Shown piece by piece: positions 13,995 through 21,856 of a stretch of DNA of 29,667 nucleotides; position 1 is the first letter of the stretch; every line of letters starts with the position of its first letter. Both the position numbers and the translations under genes were made by a program. The notes under the pieces were generated by a model. It did not search any database. It was given only the letters and a program-made list of their open reading frames with translations, and was not told where the DNA came from. The DNA is from Dongia_A sp964542425 (lineage in GTDB: Bacteria > Pseudomonadota > Alphaproteobacteria > Dongiales > Dongiaceae): the NCBI GenBank assembly GCA_964542425.1, contig CAZIUB010000035.1, positions 1 to 29,667 on the forward strand, read 5' to 3'.

Positions 13995-15281
13995 TCAGCC
14001 TGAACTCTCCACACGCCGCATCGGCAGCACCTTGCCAACACCGCCATCCAGCAGCCGTTCGACATGCTCCGCCCACAGGGTCATCGCCGCCTTTCGTTCG
14101 CGGGCGTACTCTGCGCGGTTATAGACCGCCATCACGCCGCCCTTGCTCTTGGAAACGTGATTCAAAATTCTGTCCGCGACGTGAGGCAGGACGCCCAGAT
14201 TGTTGAGGCCGGTGGCGAAGGTGCGGCGAAGATCATGCAGCCGCCACGGGGCCATCGGCCTTGCGAGTTCGGCTTTCTCACCCATCTCCTTGGCAGCCTT
14301 AATGCGAGCTGCCTGTATCTCGGCGTCGATACGTTCCTTGGCGCGACCCCAGCCAGAAATCGGTGTCTCCCCGGTCGTCGAGAAAATCAGGTCGACCTTC
14401 TTGATCTTGGGCAGCGTCTTGATGATCGCCACCGCTAGCGCTGAAAGGTGAACGTCGTGCGGCTGCCCGTTCTTTGTGCGCTCGCCGGGCAGCATCCAAA
14501 TTCCATTCGCAAGGTCGAGTTCCGACCATGCCATCTGCCCGACTTCCTCGCGGCGCTGGCCGGTCAGGATCAACAGCTTGTAGGCAGGCCCAAACGGCCA
14601 GTCCAGGCGCTCGGCGGCTCGCCATATCTCGACCAGTTCGGTGTCGCTGTGGACGCGCTCCCGCCGGATTTCAGGGGCTGGCTTCTCGACGCCATCGGCC
14701 GGTGACAGCTTAATATCACCGCGATTGCGCGACCAATTAAACATCGTCTTGAGGTGGGTCAGCGTCTGGTTTGCCGTCGCAGGCGCCCCACGATCCCTGA
14801 TGCTCTCCACCAGCCGCACCACGTCAGGCGTGGTAATCGAGGCAATTGGCCGGTTCTGCCATTCGGAGACGACTTCCCGCTTGAGCAGCCGCTCGACCTC
14901 GTCTACTGCGCGGCGGCCCTTGGCGCGACGGCTGGCAATGAAGGCATCAACGAGGCTGCCGATCGTGTTCTCTCGGGCGGTCACCTTGCTGGTCTGGGGG
15001 TCGACGCCTTTGGCCACGTCGGACAGCAGATGCTCGGCTCGGGTCCGGGCCTGTTCGTGGGTTAGTGAACCGTGCTTGCCGATCGTAAAGCGCCGCGTCG
15101 GGAAACCGCGACCACCCATGCGGTATTGCAGGACGTAAACCTTGCGACCCGTGGGCGTGACCTTGACCCCGAAGCCAGGCAGGCTCCCGTCTCCACCATC
15201 CCAATGGAATACATCGCCCTTGCCCGACCTGAGGCCGTCCACAAGCCGCTTGGTGATCTTTCTGGCTGGCTCCCCTGCCAT
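13995..15281 (-). CDS. Tyrosine integrase (P4/DUF4102 type)
   Basis: A 428-aa integrase that catalyses site-specific recombination between element and tRNA attachment sites. Residues 1-~95 form the DUF4102 arm-binding domain (ITKRLVDGL, LPGFGVKV). A SAM-like core-binding domain follows (~105-200). The catalytic domain shows the expected residues: R243 in LTGQRREE, H349 and R352 in HDLRRTF, H375 in ILNHVS, and Tyr387 in VYNR. Length and motifs are complete. It lies 220 bp from the tRNA-Ala 3' fragment and is oriented away from it, the normal arrangement for tRNA-targeting integrases. The 12-bp repeats at 15458-15490 are likely arm sites. Confidence 0.95.
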   Translation of the reverse strand: MAGEPARKITKRLVDGLRSGKGDVFHWDGGDGSLPGFGVKVTPTGRKVYVLQYRMGGRGFPTRRFTIGKHGSLTHEQARTRAEHLLSDVAKGVDPQTSKVTARENTIGSLVDAFIASRRAKGRRAVDEVERLLKREVVSEWQNRPIASITTPDVVRLVESIRDRGAPATANQTLTHLKTMFNWSRNRGDIKLSPADGVEKPAPEIRRERVHSDTELVEIWRAAERLDWPFGPAYKLLILTGQRREEVGQMAWSELDLANGIWMLPGERTKNGQPHDVHLSALAVAIIKTLPKIKKVDLIFSTTGETPISGWGRAKERIDAEIQAARIKAAKEMGEKAELARPMAPWRLHDLRRTFATGLNNLGVLPHVADRILNHVSKSKGGVMAVYNRAEYARERKAAMTLWAEHVERLLDGGVGKVLPMRRVESSG

Positions 15282-15348
15282 CGGCTAAAGCCCGTCGGAG
15301 TGCTTGCTGGCGTGCTTGCTACGCGTTCGGTTTGGTGATTGCTGGACC

Positions 15349-15377
15349 ATTCAGCAAGCATATAGCAATCACGGAAA
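15349..15377. promoter_or_regulatory. Inverted repeat upstream of the integrase
   Basis: Around 15337-15375, GTGATTGCT and AGCAATCAC form a perfect 9-bp inverted pair enclosing a smaller TGCT/AGCA pair. Two direct GTGCTTGCT copies precede it (about 15299-15320). It sits between the integrase start and the attachment site, where operators and accessory-factor sites are expected. Confidence 0.35.
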
Positions 15378-15457
15378 AGAAAACAAGCGCCAACGAGGGC
15401 AAACTTGGGAAACCAAGAAATACCTAAAATAGGCCGTTTCCTAGCCGTTTATCCAAC

Positions 15458-15490
15458 TTAAGAAAACTTAACACTTGGTTAAGAAAACTT
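15458..15490 (+). repeat. Paired 12-bp direct repeats, candidate integrase arm sites
   Basis: TTAAGAAAACTT occurs at 15458-15469 and again at 15479-15490, a 21-bp (two helical turns) spacing. Both lie immediately inside the tRNA-derived core. Integrase arm-type sites are short direct repeats flanking the core in this way. Confidence 0.5.
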
Positions 15491-15501
15491 GGACACGGAA
15501 A

Positions 15502-15546
15502 TTCGCAATGAGGAGGTCGTCAGTTCGATTCTGATCGGGTCCACCA
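15502..15546 (+). other. tRNA-Ala(CGC) 3' fragment, integrase attachment site
   Basis: The 45 bases run from the anticodon loop (TTCGCAA, anticodon CGC) through anticodon stem TGAGG, variable AGGTC, T-arm GTCAG-TTCGATT-CTGAT and acceptor strand CGGGTCC to ACCA. The T at acceptor position 70 fits the G3-U70 pair of tRNA-Ala. No 5' half exists: the upstream bases GGAAA cannot pair with TGAGG. It is therefore one end of an element that integrated into the tRNA 3' half, not a functional tRNA. The intact gene copy and other attachment site should lie left of the window. Confidence 0.75.
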
Positions 15547-15640
15547 GGTTTTTCGCCCCGAAATCGATACCTGCACCCTGCTTGTCGCCAAAAACAATGC
15601 GGGACAGTACACGTATCGTGGCGCGACGACTTCCACCCGG

Positions 15641-15656
15641 TCCGGAAAAATCCGGA
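15641..15656. promoter_or_regulatory. Small hairpin upstream of iolD
   Basis: TCCGGA-AAAA-TCCGGA forms a 6-bp stem about 60 bp upstream of the iolD start. The 170-bp leader begins right at the tRNA fragment, so the promoter of iolD must lie here or the gene depends on read-through. No clear sigma-70 promoter was identified. Confidence 0.25.
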
Positions 15657-15716
15657 TCGGGCAGAAACATTGCCCGGCCGGATCGGCGGGCGGCAATTTG
15701 CCCGGAGGAAAATGCC

Positions 15717-17561
15717 ATGACCCATGTTCGGTTGACCGCGGCCCAAGCGTTGGTGCGGTTCATGATCGCGCAAAGAACGCGCATCGATGGACAAGAGGCG
15801 CCGCTTTTCGCCGGATGCTGGGCGATCTTCGGCCATGGCAATGTCGCGGGGCTCGGCGAGGCGCTCTACCACGCAAGGGGGTCATTGCCGACCTATCGCG
15901 CGCACAACGAGCAGGCGATGGGCCTCTCCGCGATCGCCTTCGCCAAGGCAAGGGTCCGGCGCCAGATGATGGCCTGCACCACCTCGATCGGTCCGGGCGC
16001 GCTCAATCTGGTGACGGCGGCTGGCGTCGCGCACGTCAATCGGCTGCCGGTGCTGCTGCTGCCGGGCGACACCTTCGCCAGCCGGCGACCGGACCCGGTC
16101 TTGCAGCAGGTGGAGGATTTCAACGATCCCACCATCACCGCCAACGATTGCCTGCGCCCGGTCTCGCGCTGGTTCGACCGGGTCACGCGCCCCGAGCAAC
16201 TCCTGTCCACCCTGCCGCGCGCCATCCAGATCCTGACCGACCCGGCCGATTGCGGCCCGGTCACCATCGCCATGTCCCAGGACGTCCAGGCCGAGGCCTT
16301 CGACTATCCCGAAGCCTTTTTCGCAGGCCGCCTGCACACACCAAGGCGCCCGGGCGCCGATCCGGACGAATTGGCCCGCGCAATCCGGTTCCTTGGCCAA
16401 GCCGCCAGGCCCCTCATCATCGCAGGGGGCGGCGTGCTTTATTCCGAAGCGACAGAGCGCTTGCGCGACTTTGCGCTGAAGCGCGGCATTCCGATCGCCG
16501 AAACCCAGGCCGGCAAGGGTGCGCTTGCCTGGAACGATCCGGCCAATATGGGATCGATCGGGGTCACCGGCACCAGTGCCGCCAATGAGCTGGCGCGTGA
16601 ATGCGACCTGGTCCTTGCCATCGGCACCAGGTTGCAGGATTTCACCACGGGATCCCGGGCCCTGCTGCCCGAGGAGGCCACCCTCATCCAGTTGAACATC
16701 GCCGCCTTCGATGCCGGCAAGCATGGCGCGCAATCGCTCGTGGGCGATGCCAGGCGCGTTCTCGGCGAACTCGATGCCGCGTTAGGAGAGTACCGCGCAC
16801 CCGCCCGCTGGCAGGAGAAGGCTAGCGCCGCGATCGCCGCCTGGAACAAGGTGGCAAGCCGCGCGACCCAATCCAGCAACGTAGCGCTCCCCAGCGATGC
16901 CCAGGTCCTGGGCGCGGTCAATCGCAAGGCGCCCGAGGGTGCCATCATGGTCTGCGCGGCCGGCGGTTTGCCCGGCGAGTTGCACAAGCTCTGGCGCACG
17001 TCGCGGCCGGGCGGATATCACTTGGAGTACGGGTTTTCGTGCATGGGCTACGAGATCGCCGGTGGTCTCGGCGTCAAGATGGCCAGGCCCGAGAGCGAGG
17101 TCTTCGTGCTGGTGGGCGACGGCTCGTATTTGATGCTGAATTCCGAGATCGCGACCTCGGTCATGCTGGGCAGGAAGCTCGTCATCGTCGTCCTCGACAA
17201 TCGCGGCTATGGCTGCATCAACCGGCTGCAGCAGGCCTGCGGGGGCGAAAGTTTCAACAATCTGTTCGATCACGTCGACCACAAGGCTGACGAGGCCCTG
17301 GTCGATTTCGCCGGACACGCGCGAGCACTGGGCGCATTGGCCGAGAAGGTCGAGGGCATTGCGGATTTGGAACTGGCGCTGGAGCGCGCCAGCGCCTCGA
17401 CCAGGACCCATGTCATCGTCATCGACACCGATCCACTGACGACCACCAAGGAGGGCGGCGCGTGGTGGGACGTCGCGGTCCCGGAAGTCTCCGAGCGCGC
17501 GGGCGTCAGGAACGCGCGCGCGGCCTATGTGATCGCAACCGCCAAGCAGAAGCTCGCCTGA
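15717..17561 (+). CDS. iolD: 3D-(3,5/4)-trihydroxycyclohexane-1,2-dione hydrolase (thiamine diphosphate enzyme)
   Basis: IolD opens the ring of the trihydroxy-dione made by IolE, giving 5-deoxy-glucuronate in myo-inositol catabolism. The 614-aa protein has the three-domain thiamine diphosphate enzyme layout. The N-terminal domain has YRAHNEQAMG with the cofactor-activating Glu65 and TTSIGPGALNL. A central domain carries PLIIAGGGVLYS. The C-terminal domain has the metal/ThDP motif VGDGSYLMLNSE (~465) closing at LDNRGYG (~493). The start at 15717 has GGAGGAA 6 bases upstream; the frame extends to 15489, but that part reads the tRNA fragment and is rejected. Ndh follows 11 bp after the stop, suggesting co-transcription. 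iolE, its pathway partner, lies 7.5 kb away on the other strand. Confidence 0.92.
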   Translation: MTHVRLTAAQALVRFMIAQRTRIDGQEAPLFAGCWAIFGHGNVAGLGEALYHARGSLPTYRAHNEQAMGLSAIAFAKARVRRQMMACTTSIGPGALNLVTAAGVAHVNRLPVLLLPGDTFASRRPDPVLQQVEDFNDPTITANDCLRPVSRWFDRVTRPEQLLSTLPRAIQILTDPADCGPVTIAMSQDVQAEAFDYPEAFFAGRLHTPRRPGADPDELARAIRFLGQAARPLIIAGGGVLYSEATERLRDFALKRGIPIAETQAGKGALAWNDPANMGSIGVTGTSAANELARECDLVLAIGTRLQDFTTGSRALLPEEATLIQLNIAAFDAGKHGAQSLVGDARRVLGELDAALGEYRAPARWQEKASAAIAAWNKVASRATQSSNVALPSDAQVLGAVNRKAPEGAIMVCAAGGLPGELHKLWRTSRPGGYHLEYGFSCMGYEIAGGLGVKMARPESEVFVLVGDGSYLMLNSEIATSVMLGRKLVIVVLDNRGYGCINRLQQACGGESFNNLFDHVDHKADEALVDFAGHARALGALAEKVEGIADLELALERASASTRTHVIVIDTDPLTTTKEGGAWWDVAVPEVSERAGVRNARAAYVIATAKQKLA

Positions 17562-17572
17562 GGACAGGGGCG

Positions 17573-18919
17573 ATGGATTCTTCACAAGCCCCGCCCCCAT
17601 CCTCAGCGGTGGCGGCGGTGACAGTTGAGCGCCGGATCGTCATCGTGGGCGGCGGGGCCGGCGGGCTGGTGCTGGCGAGCAAGCTTGGCCGGCGCCTGGA
17701 AACCAAGGGCAAGGCGCGCGTGACACTCATTGATTCCAGTCTTACCCATGTTTGGAAGCCGCTCTTGCATGAAGTCGCCGTGGGCACCCGCGATTCCAAT
17801 AAGGACGACGTGATCTATTTCGGCCACGCCAAGGCCCATCGCTTCGACTTCCAGCAAGGGCGGATGATTGGGCTCGATCGCGCCAAAAAGCATCTGATCC
17901 TGGCCCCAATCCTCGATTCGGACGGGACCGAGCTCATTCCTACGCGCCTCGTGCCCTATGACGATCTCGTCATCGCGATCGGGGGCATCTGCAATGATTT
18001 CGGCACGCCGGGCGTCAAGGAGCATTGCCAGTTCCTGGATACCCAGGCCGAGGCCGAGCAGGTTCAAAGGCGGCTGCTCAGCGCCTGCTTGCGCGCCCAT
18101 GCGCGCAGTGGCGCGCTGGAACCCGGACAATTGGGCGTGGTCATCATCGGCGCCGGGGCGACCGGCGTGGAATTGGCGGCCGAGATGCACAAGGCGACCC
18201 GCCAGATGGTCGCCTATGGGATCGATCGCATCGATCCCGAGCGTGATGTCAAGATCACCCTCATCGAGGCCGCGCCCAGCGTGTTGCCCGCCTTGCCCGA
18301 GCGGCTGCAGGAGGCCACGCTGGAGCAGCTTGACCGATTGGGCGTGCATGTTCTGACCAACACGCGCGTCATCGAGGCCAATACCGAGGGCATCCGCACC
18401 GACGGCGGTCAATTCATCCCGGCCGAAATCCGGGTGTGGTCGGCGGGCGTCAAGGCGCCCGATTTCCTTAGCGAGCTCGATGGATTGGCAACCAATCGCT
18501 CCAACCAGTTGATCGTGGATCGATATCTGCGAACCACGCGCGATTCCAACATCTACGCGATCGGCGATTGCGCCCAATGCCCGGACCAGGATGGCAAGCC
18601 GGTCCCGCCGCGGGCCCAGGCCGCCTACCAGCAGGCCCTAACGCTCGCACGAAATCTGGCGCGGGCATCCGGACAAGCGGAGCAGCCCTTCGTCTATCGC
18701 GATTACGGCTCGCTGATTTCCCTCAGCTACAGCACCATCGGCAGCCTGATGGGCAATCTCCTGGGCAGCGTCACGATCGAGGGCAAGATCGCGCAACTGA
18801 CCTACAGGCTGCTCTACAAGAAGCACCAATTGGCGCTGCATGGCTGGCTGTGGGTGGCGCTGACCAGCCTCATCAATCTCATCCGGCTCAAGACCGAGCC
18901 GCGGCTGAAGCTGCACTGA
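17573..18919 (+). CDS. ndh: Type II NADH dehydrogenase (NAD(P)/FAD-dependent oxidoreductase)
   Basis: A 448-aa monotopic NADH:quinone oxidoreductase that passes electrons to quinone without pumping protons. The FAD-binding IVIVGGGAGGLVLASKLG lies at ~22-39, followed by HVWKPLLHEVAVG, a hallmark of Ndh-type proteins. The second dinucleotide fold is VIIGAGATGVELAAEM (~187). NIYAIGDCAQCP gives the FAD-contacting Gly-Asp. The C-terminus has an amphipathic/hydrophobic stretch (LHGWLWVALTSLINLIRLK) suited to membrane attachment. The start at 17573 fits GAGGACAGGGG upstream. Its place right after iolD suggests reoxidation of NADH produced by inositol or sugar dehydrogenases; that is inference. Confidence 0.88.
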   Translation: MDSSQAPPPSSAVAAVTVERRIVIVGGGAGGLVLASKLGRRLETKGKARVTLIDSSLTHVWKPLLHEVAVGTRDSNKDDVIYFGHAKAHRFDFQQGRMIGLDRAKKHLILAPILDSDGTELIPTRLVPYDDLVIAIGGICNDFGTPGVKEHCQFLDTQAEAEQVQRRLLSACLRAHARSGALEPGQLGVVIIGAGATGVELAAEMHKATRQMVAYGIDRIDPERDVKITLIEAAPSVLPALPERLQEATLEQLDRLGVHVLTNTRVIEANTEGIRTDGGQFIPAEIRVWSAGVKAPDFLSELDGLATNRSNQLIVDRYLRTTRDSNIYAIGDCAQCPDQDGKPVPPRAQAAYQQALTLARNLARASGQAEQPFVYRDYGSLISLSYSTIGSLMGNLLGSVTIEGKIAQLTYRLLYKKHQLALHGWLWVALTSLINLIRLKTEPRLKLH

Positions 18920-18955
18920 TACGGTTTGATTCCATGTTGGCATCATGCTTTGAAT

Positions 18956-19041
18956 CGTCATCGCCGGCCCTAGGGACCCAAGTCCGGGGGTGATCCGGAG
19001 ATCCATGGAATGCTTGGCGCTCGAGCCCGGGCATGACACGG
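18956..19041. repeat. Degenerate interspersed palindromic repeat
   Basis: The 162-bp gap between ndh and the lactonase holds CGTCATCGCCGGCCC and, in inverse sense, GAGCCCGGGCATGACA, enclosing GGTGATCCGGAGATCCATGG. This resembles the common alphaproteobacterial intergenic repeats built on ATGACnnCCGGG. It is worn, and no gene is present. It may fold in RNA and separate two transcription units. Confidence 0.4.
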
Positions 19042-19081
19042 GAAACGGGCGTTACCGCCGAAACAAGGGTTGCTCCAGGCC

Positions 19082-19957
19082 ATGACCGAGATTCGATGCC
19101 TTTTGGATTGCAAGGCGGAGATCGGGGAAAGCCCGGTCTGGTCGCAAGAGGAACAGGCGCTCTATTGGGTCGACATAATGGCGCCGGCACTTTATCGCCT
19201 GGATCCGGCCACTGGCACCACGCGAAGCTGGAAAATGCCGGCCTCGATCGGTTCCTTCGGCCTGCGCGAGCAAGGCGGGGCGGTGGTTGCCCTTCGCACC
19301 GGCTTCCATTTGTTCGATTTCGCGGCCGAGCGCCTATCCTTCGTGACCAATCCCGAGCCGGACAAGCCGGCCAATCGCCTGAATGACGGCAAGGTGTCGC
19401 CCGATGGCCGGTTCTTTGCCGGGTCGATGGATGACCAACGCATGAGCCGGCTCTTGGGCTCGCTCTATCGGCTGGACCCGGATGGATCCTGCCATCGGAT
19501 GGTCGGCGATCTGATCGTTTCCAATGGCCTCGCCTGGAGCGCCGACGCCAAGACCATGTTCCATTCCGATTCCAGGGGCAAAGTGATCCACGCCTATGAT
19601 TACGATGCTTCGAACGGCGCCATGTCGGCCAAGCGCGTGGTGGCGCGCCCCGACGAGGAGACCGGCCGGCCCGATGGTGGGGCCACCGACATGGAGGGCT
19701 ATTACTGGAGCGCCGGGATTTCCGCCGGCGTGCTCAATCGCTGGTCGCCCGATGGCAGGCTCGACCGAAGGATCGAGATGCCGTGCGCGGCGCCGACCAT
19801 GCCGTGCTTTGGAGGGGCCAACATGAAGACGATTTTCGTGACCTCGCTGAGGGGCCACGTGGCGCCGGAGAAACTCGCGGCCAAGCCGCTTTCGGGCGGC
19901 ATTTTCGCCTTCGAGGTCGATGTGCCCGGCGTGCCTGTCGCCAAGTTCAAGGGTTGA
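19082..19957 (+). CDS. SMP-30/gluconolactonase (LRE) family sugar lactonase
   Basis: A 291-aa six-bladed propeller enzyme of the SMP-30 family, which hydrolyses aldonolactones to the acid using one divalent metal. The metal ligands are recognisable: Glu16 in GESPVW, the Asn in RLNDGK (~100), the Asn in SNGLAWS (~144) and the Asp in DGGATDMEG (~200). The family phrase ALYWVDI follows the first motif. The cytosolic location is inferred, as no signal peptide is seen. It begins a run with a Gfo/Idh dehydrogenase, an HpcH/HpaI aldolase and a sugar-acid dehydratase, so it should open the lactone produced by a sugar or inosose dehydrogenase. The start at ATG 19082 has only a weak ribosome site. Confidence 0.88.
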   Translation: MTEIRCLLDCKAEIGESPVWSQEEQALYWVDIMAPALYRLDPATGTTRSWKMPASIGSFGLREQGGAVVALRTGFHLFDFAAERLSFVTNPEPDKPANRLNDGKVSPDGRFFAGSMDDQRMSRLLGSLYRLDPDGSCHRMVGDLIVSNGLAWSADAKTMFHSDSRGKVIHAYDYDASNGAMSAKRVVARPDEETGRPDGGATDMEGYYWSAGISAGVLNRWSPDGRLDRRIEMPCAAPTMPCFGGANMKTIFVTSLRGHVAPEKLAAKPLSGGIFAFEVDVPGVPVAKFKG

Positions 19958-19972
19958 GGAGCGCCGGGTGCC

Positions 19973-20947
19973 ATGAACGTCTGCATGATCGGCCATGGCA
20001 TGATGGGCAATTGGCACTCAGAAGCGCTCAAACGAACCGATGCGGTCTTGCACACTTTGGTCGGAAAACGGCCCGAGGCTGCCAAGGAGTTCGCCGAGCG
20101 CCATGGCTACCGGAAATGGACCGATTCGCTTGGGCCGGCACTCGCCGATCCCGAGATCGACATGGTCATCGTCGGCAGCCCCAGCGACCAGCACGAGGCC
20201 CAAGCGATCCAATGCCTGGAGGCCGGCAAGCACACGCTGATCGAGATCCCCGTGGCCATGAGTCTCGCCGGCGCCAAGCGGGTGATCGCGGCTGGCGAAC
20301 GGAGCGGCAGGACCTACGGCCTTTGCCATCCGATGCGCTTCCGGCGCGAGCGCGAGGGCTTGCGGGCGCGCATCCGCGAAGGCGAGGAGAACATTCGCCA
20401 CATCGCCGGACGCTTCTTCATCAAGCGCCTGGTGAATATCGGCGCCACCGGCTATCGGCGCAGCTGGACCGACAACATCCTGTGGCACCATTTTTGCCAC
20501 TTCGTGGATCTGGGCCTGTTCCTGTTCGACGGCGCCCCCCTGCGGCGGGTCCAGAGCAGCATGGGCCCGTGCCATCCCGCGACCGCCATTCCCATGGAAT
20601 GCACGATCCTGCTTGAGGCCGAGACCGACCAGACGCTGCTGGTGCACGGTTCCTACCACGCCACCTATCGTTTCTACGACAAGCTGATCGTGACCGATCG
20701 CGAGACCTATTTCTACGACATCCTTGCCGGCACGCTGAAGACCGAGGGCGGTGTCACCCCGATCGAGACCGAGCAGGAGAATTGCGCCAGGGTGATTTTC
20801 GATTTCCTGGATGCCATTCGCGAGGGCCGACCACCCTTGGCCTCCGGGCCAACGATCCTGCCAGCGATGGCGGTGTTGCAGCAGGTGCAGGACGATTGGG
20901 ACCAGCGGCACGGTGCCATGAGCATTCCCGGGCGCCCGCTGGGATAA
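19973..20947 (+). CDS. Gfo/Idh/MocA-family NAD(P)-dependent dehydrogenase, LigC-like
   Basis: A 324-aa oxidoreductase with the N-terminal dinucleotide fold MIGHGMMGNWH and the family's EIPVAMS (the EKP-like motif, here with Ile for Lys). The middle section RRSWTDNILWHHFCHFVDL closely resembles the RSWTDHLLWHH region of LigC (4-carboxy-2-hydroxymuconate semialdehyde dehydrogenase) as I recall it. The catalytic lysine of ordinary Gfo/Idh enzymes is thus replaced, as it appears to be in LigC. The start at 19973 is 15 bp after the lactonase stop with GAGGAG upstream, so the two are one operon. A dehydrogenase acting on a hydroxy-acid lactol or sugar is likely; substrate cannot be set. Confidence 0.82.
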   Translation: MNVCMIGHGMMGNWHSEALKRTDAVLHTLVGKRPEAAKEFAERHGYRKWTDSLGPALADPEIDMVIVGSPSDQHEAQAIQCLEAGKHTLIEIPVAMSLAGAKRVIAAGERSGRTYGLCHPMRFRREREGLRARIREGEENIRHIAGRFFIKRLVNIGATGYRRSWTDNILWHHFCHFVDLGLFLFDGAPLRRVQSSMGPCHPATAIPMECTILLEAETDQTLLVHGSYHATYRFYDKLIVTDRETYFYDILAGTLKTEGGVTPIETEQENCARVIFDFLDAIREGRPPLASGPTILPAMAVLQQVQDDWDQRHGAMSIPGRPLG

Positions 20948-21032
20948 CGAGGGCGAAACGGATCAGGGCATTGGGTCGGGTCGGCGCGAGTGCTATGAAG
21001 GTGGACCAAGTTTCAGCGGGCGGGGGCCGGGC

Positions 21033-21824
21033 ATGCGTGAAAACAGATTGCGGAGTCTCTGGGCCAAGGACCAGGCGGTTGTCAATGGCTGGCTGCATCT
21101 ACCGAGCGCATTCGCCGCCGAGACCATGGCCCATGCCGGCTGGGATTCGCTGACCATCGACATGCAGCACGGCGTGGTCGATTACCAGGCGGCTCTCACC
21201 ATGCTGATCGCGATCTCGACCACCCAGACCGTGCCCATGGTGCGCGTGCCCTGGCTCGATCCCGGCATTGTGATGAAGATGCTGGATGCCGGCGCCTATG
21301 GAATCATCTGCCCGATGGTGAACAACCGGGAAGATGCCGAGGTGCTGGTTTCGGCCACCCGCTATCCGCCCAAGGGCCAGCGCTCTTTTGGCCCGATCCG
21401 AGCGACGCTCTATGCCGGCGCCGATTACGCCAGCCAAGCCAACGAAACGATCGTCGCCTTCGCTATGATCGAAACCAGGGAGGCGCTGGACAAATTGGAC
21501 GATATCTATTCGGTGGATGGGTTGGAGGCGATCTATATCGGTCCCTCGGATTTGTCGCTGGCCTTGGGCTGCACGCCGCGATTGGACCAGGACGAGAAGC
21601 CGGTGGTGGACGCCATCGATCTCATCCTGCGCAAGGCGCGCGAGCGCGGCATCGTCGCCGGCATCCACAATGGAACGCCGGAATACGCACGCAAGATGAT
21701 CGACAAGGGATTCCGGTTCGTCACCATCGGGTCGGACGCGCGGCTGATGGCGGCGGGCGCGCAACAAGTCGTGGCGAAGATGCGGGCGGAGCCGGCAGTA
21801 ACGGCCAAGTCCGGCGCCTATTGA
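21033..21824 (+). CDS. HpcH/HpaI-family class II aldolase
   Basis: A 263-aa metal-dependent aldolase that cleaves 2-keto-3-deoxy sugar acids or hydroxy-oxo-heptanedioate to pyruvate and an aldehyde. Family residues are all present: His46 in DMQHG, Arg71 in MVRVPW, Glu147 in MIETREAL and Asp173 in GPSDLSLALG. GYxxICPMVNN and SFGPIRA around residues 90-123 complete the pyruvate site. It lies after the dehydrogenase and 32 bp before a sugar-acid dehydratase whose 2-keto-3-deoxy product is its natural substrate. The members closest by context are 2-keto-3-deoxy-L-rhamnonate or -arabinonate aldolases; I do not assign one. Confidence 0.87.
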   Translation: MRENRLRSLWAKDQAVVNGWLHLPSAFAAETMAHAGWDSLTIDMQHGVVDYQAALTMLIAISTTQTVPMVRVPWLDPGIVMKMLDAGAYGIICPMVNNREDAEVLVSATRYPPKGQRSFGPIRATLYAGADYASQANETIVAFAMIETREALDKLDDIYSVDGLEAIYIGPSDLSLALGCTPRLDQDEKPVVDAIDLILRKARERGIVAGIHNGTPEYARKMIDKGFRFVTIGSDARLMAAGAQQVVAKMRAEPAVTAKSGAY

Positions 21825-21856
21825 AACGCGCTCGCCAGGGGGCCGGGGGTGAGACG

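Larger units (their letters stand above)
8964..15546 (-). mobile_element. Integrated phage-derived element (satellite-like or deleted prophage), core module
   Basis: The unit contains integrase, excisionase-like HTH, DUF1376, primase zinc finger, TOPRIM-helicase, HTH and TerS-like genes, all on the minus strand. They are tightly packed with several overlaps, and a tRNA attachment fragment bounds the right side. No head, tail, portal or lysis gene was found, and the terminase large gene is at most a stub. The accessory genes further left probably belong to the same or a nested island; the left border is not in the window. Confidence 0.6.

Noticed and set aside
15489..15716. Long in-frame N-terminal extension of iolD
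   Set aside because: It translates the tRNA fragment and leader; ATG 15717 has a strong ribosome site and gives the normal IolD N-terminus.
15468..15872. Minus-strand open frames reading DQNRTDDLLIAN and IELTTSSLR
   Set aside because: These are the familiar antisense readings of a tRNA gene and its flank, not proteins.
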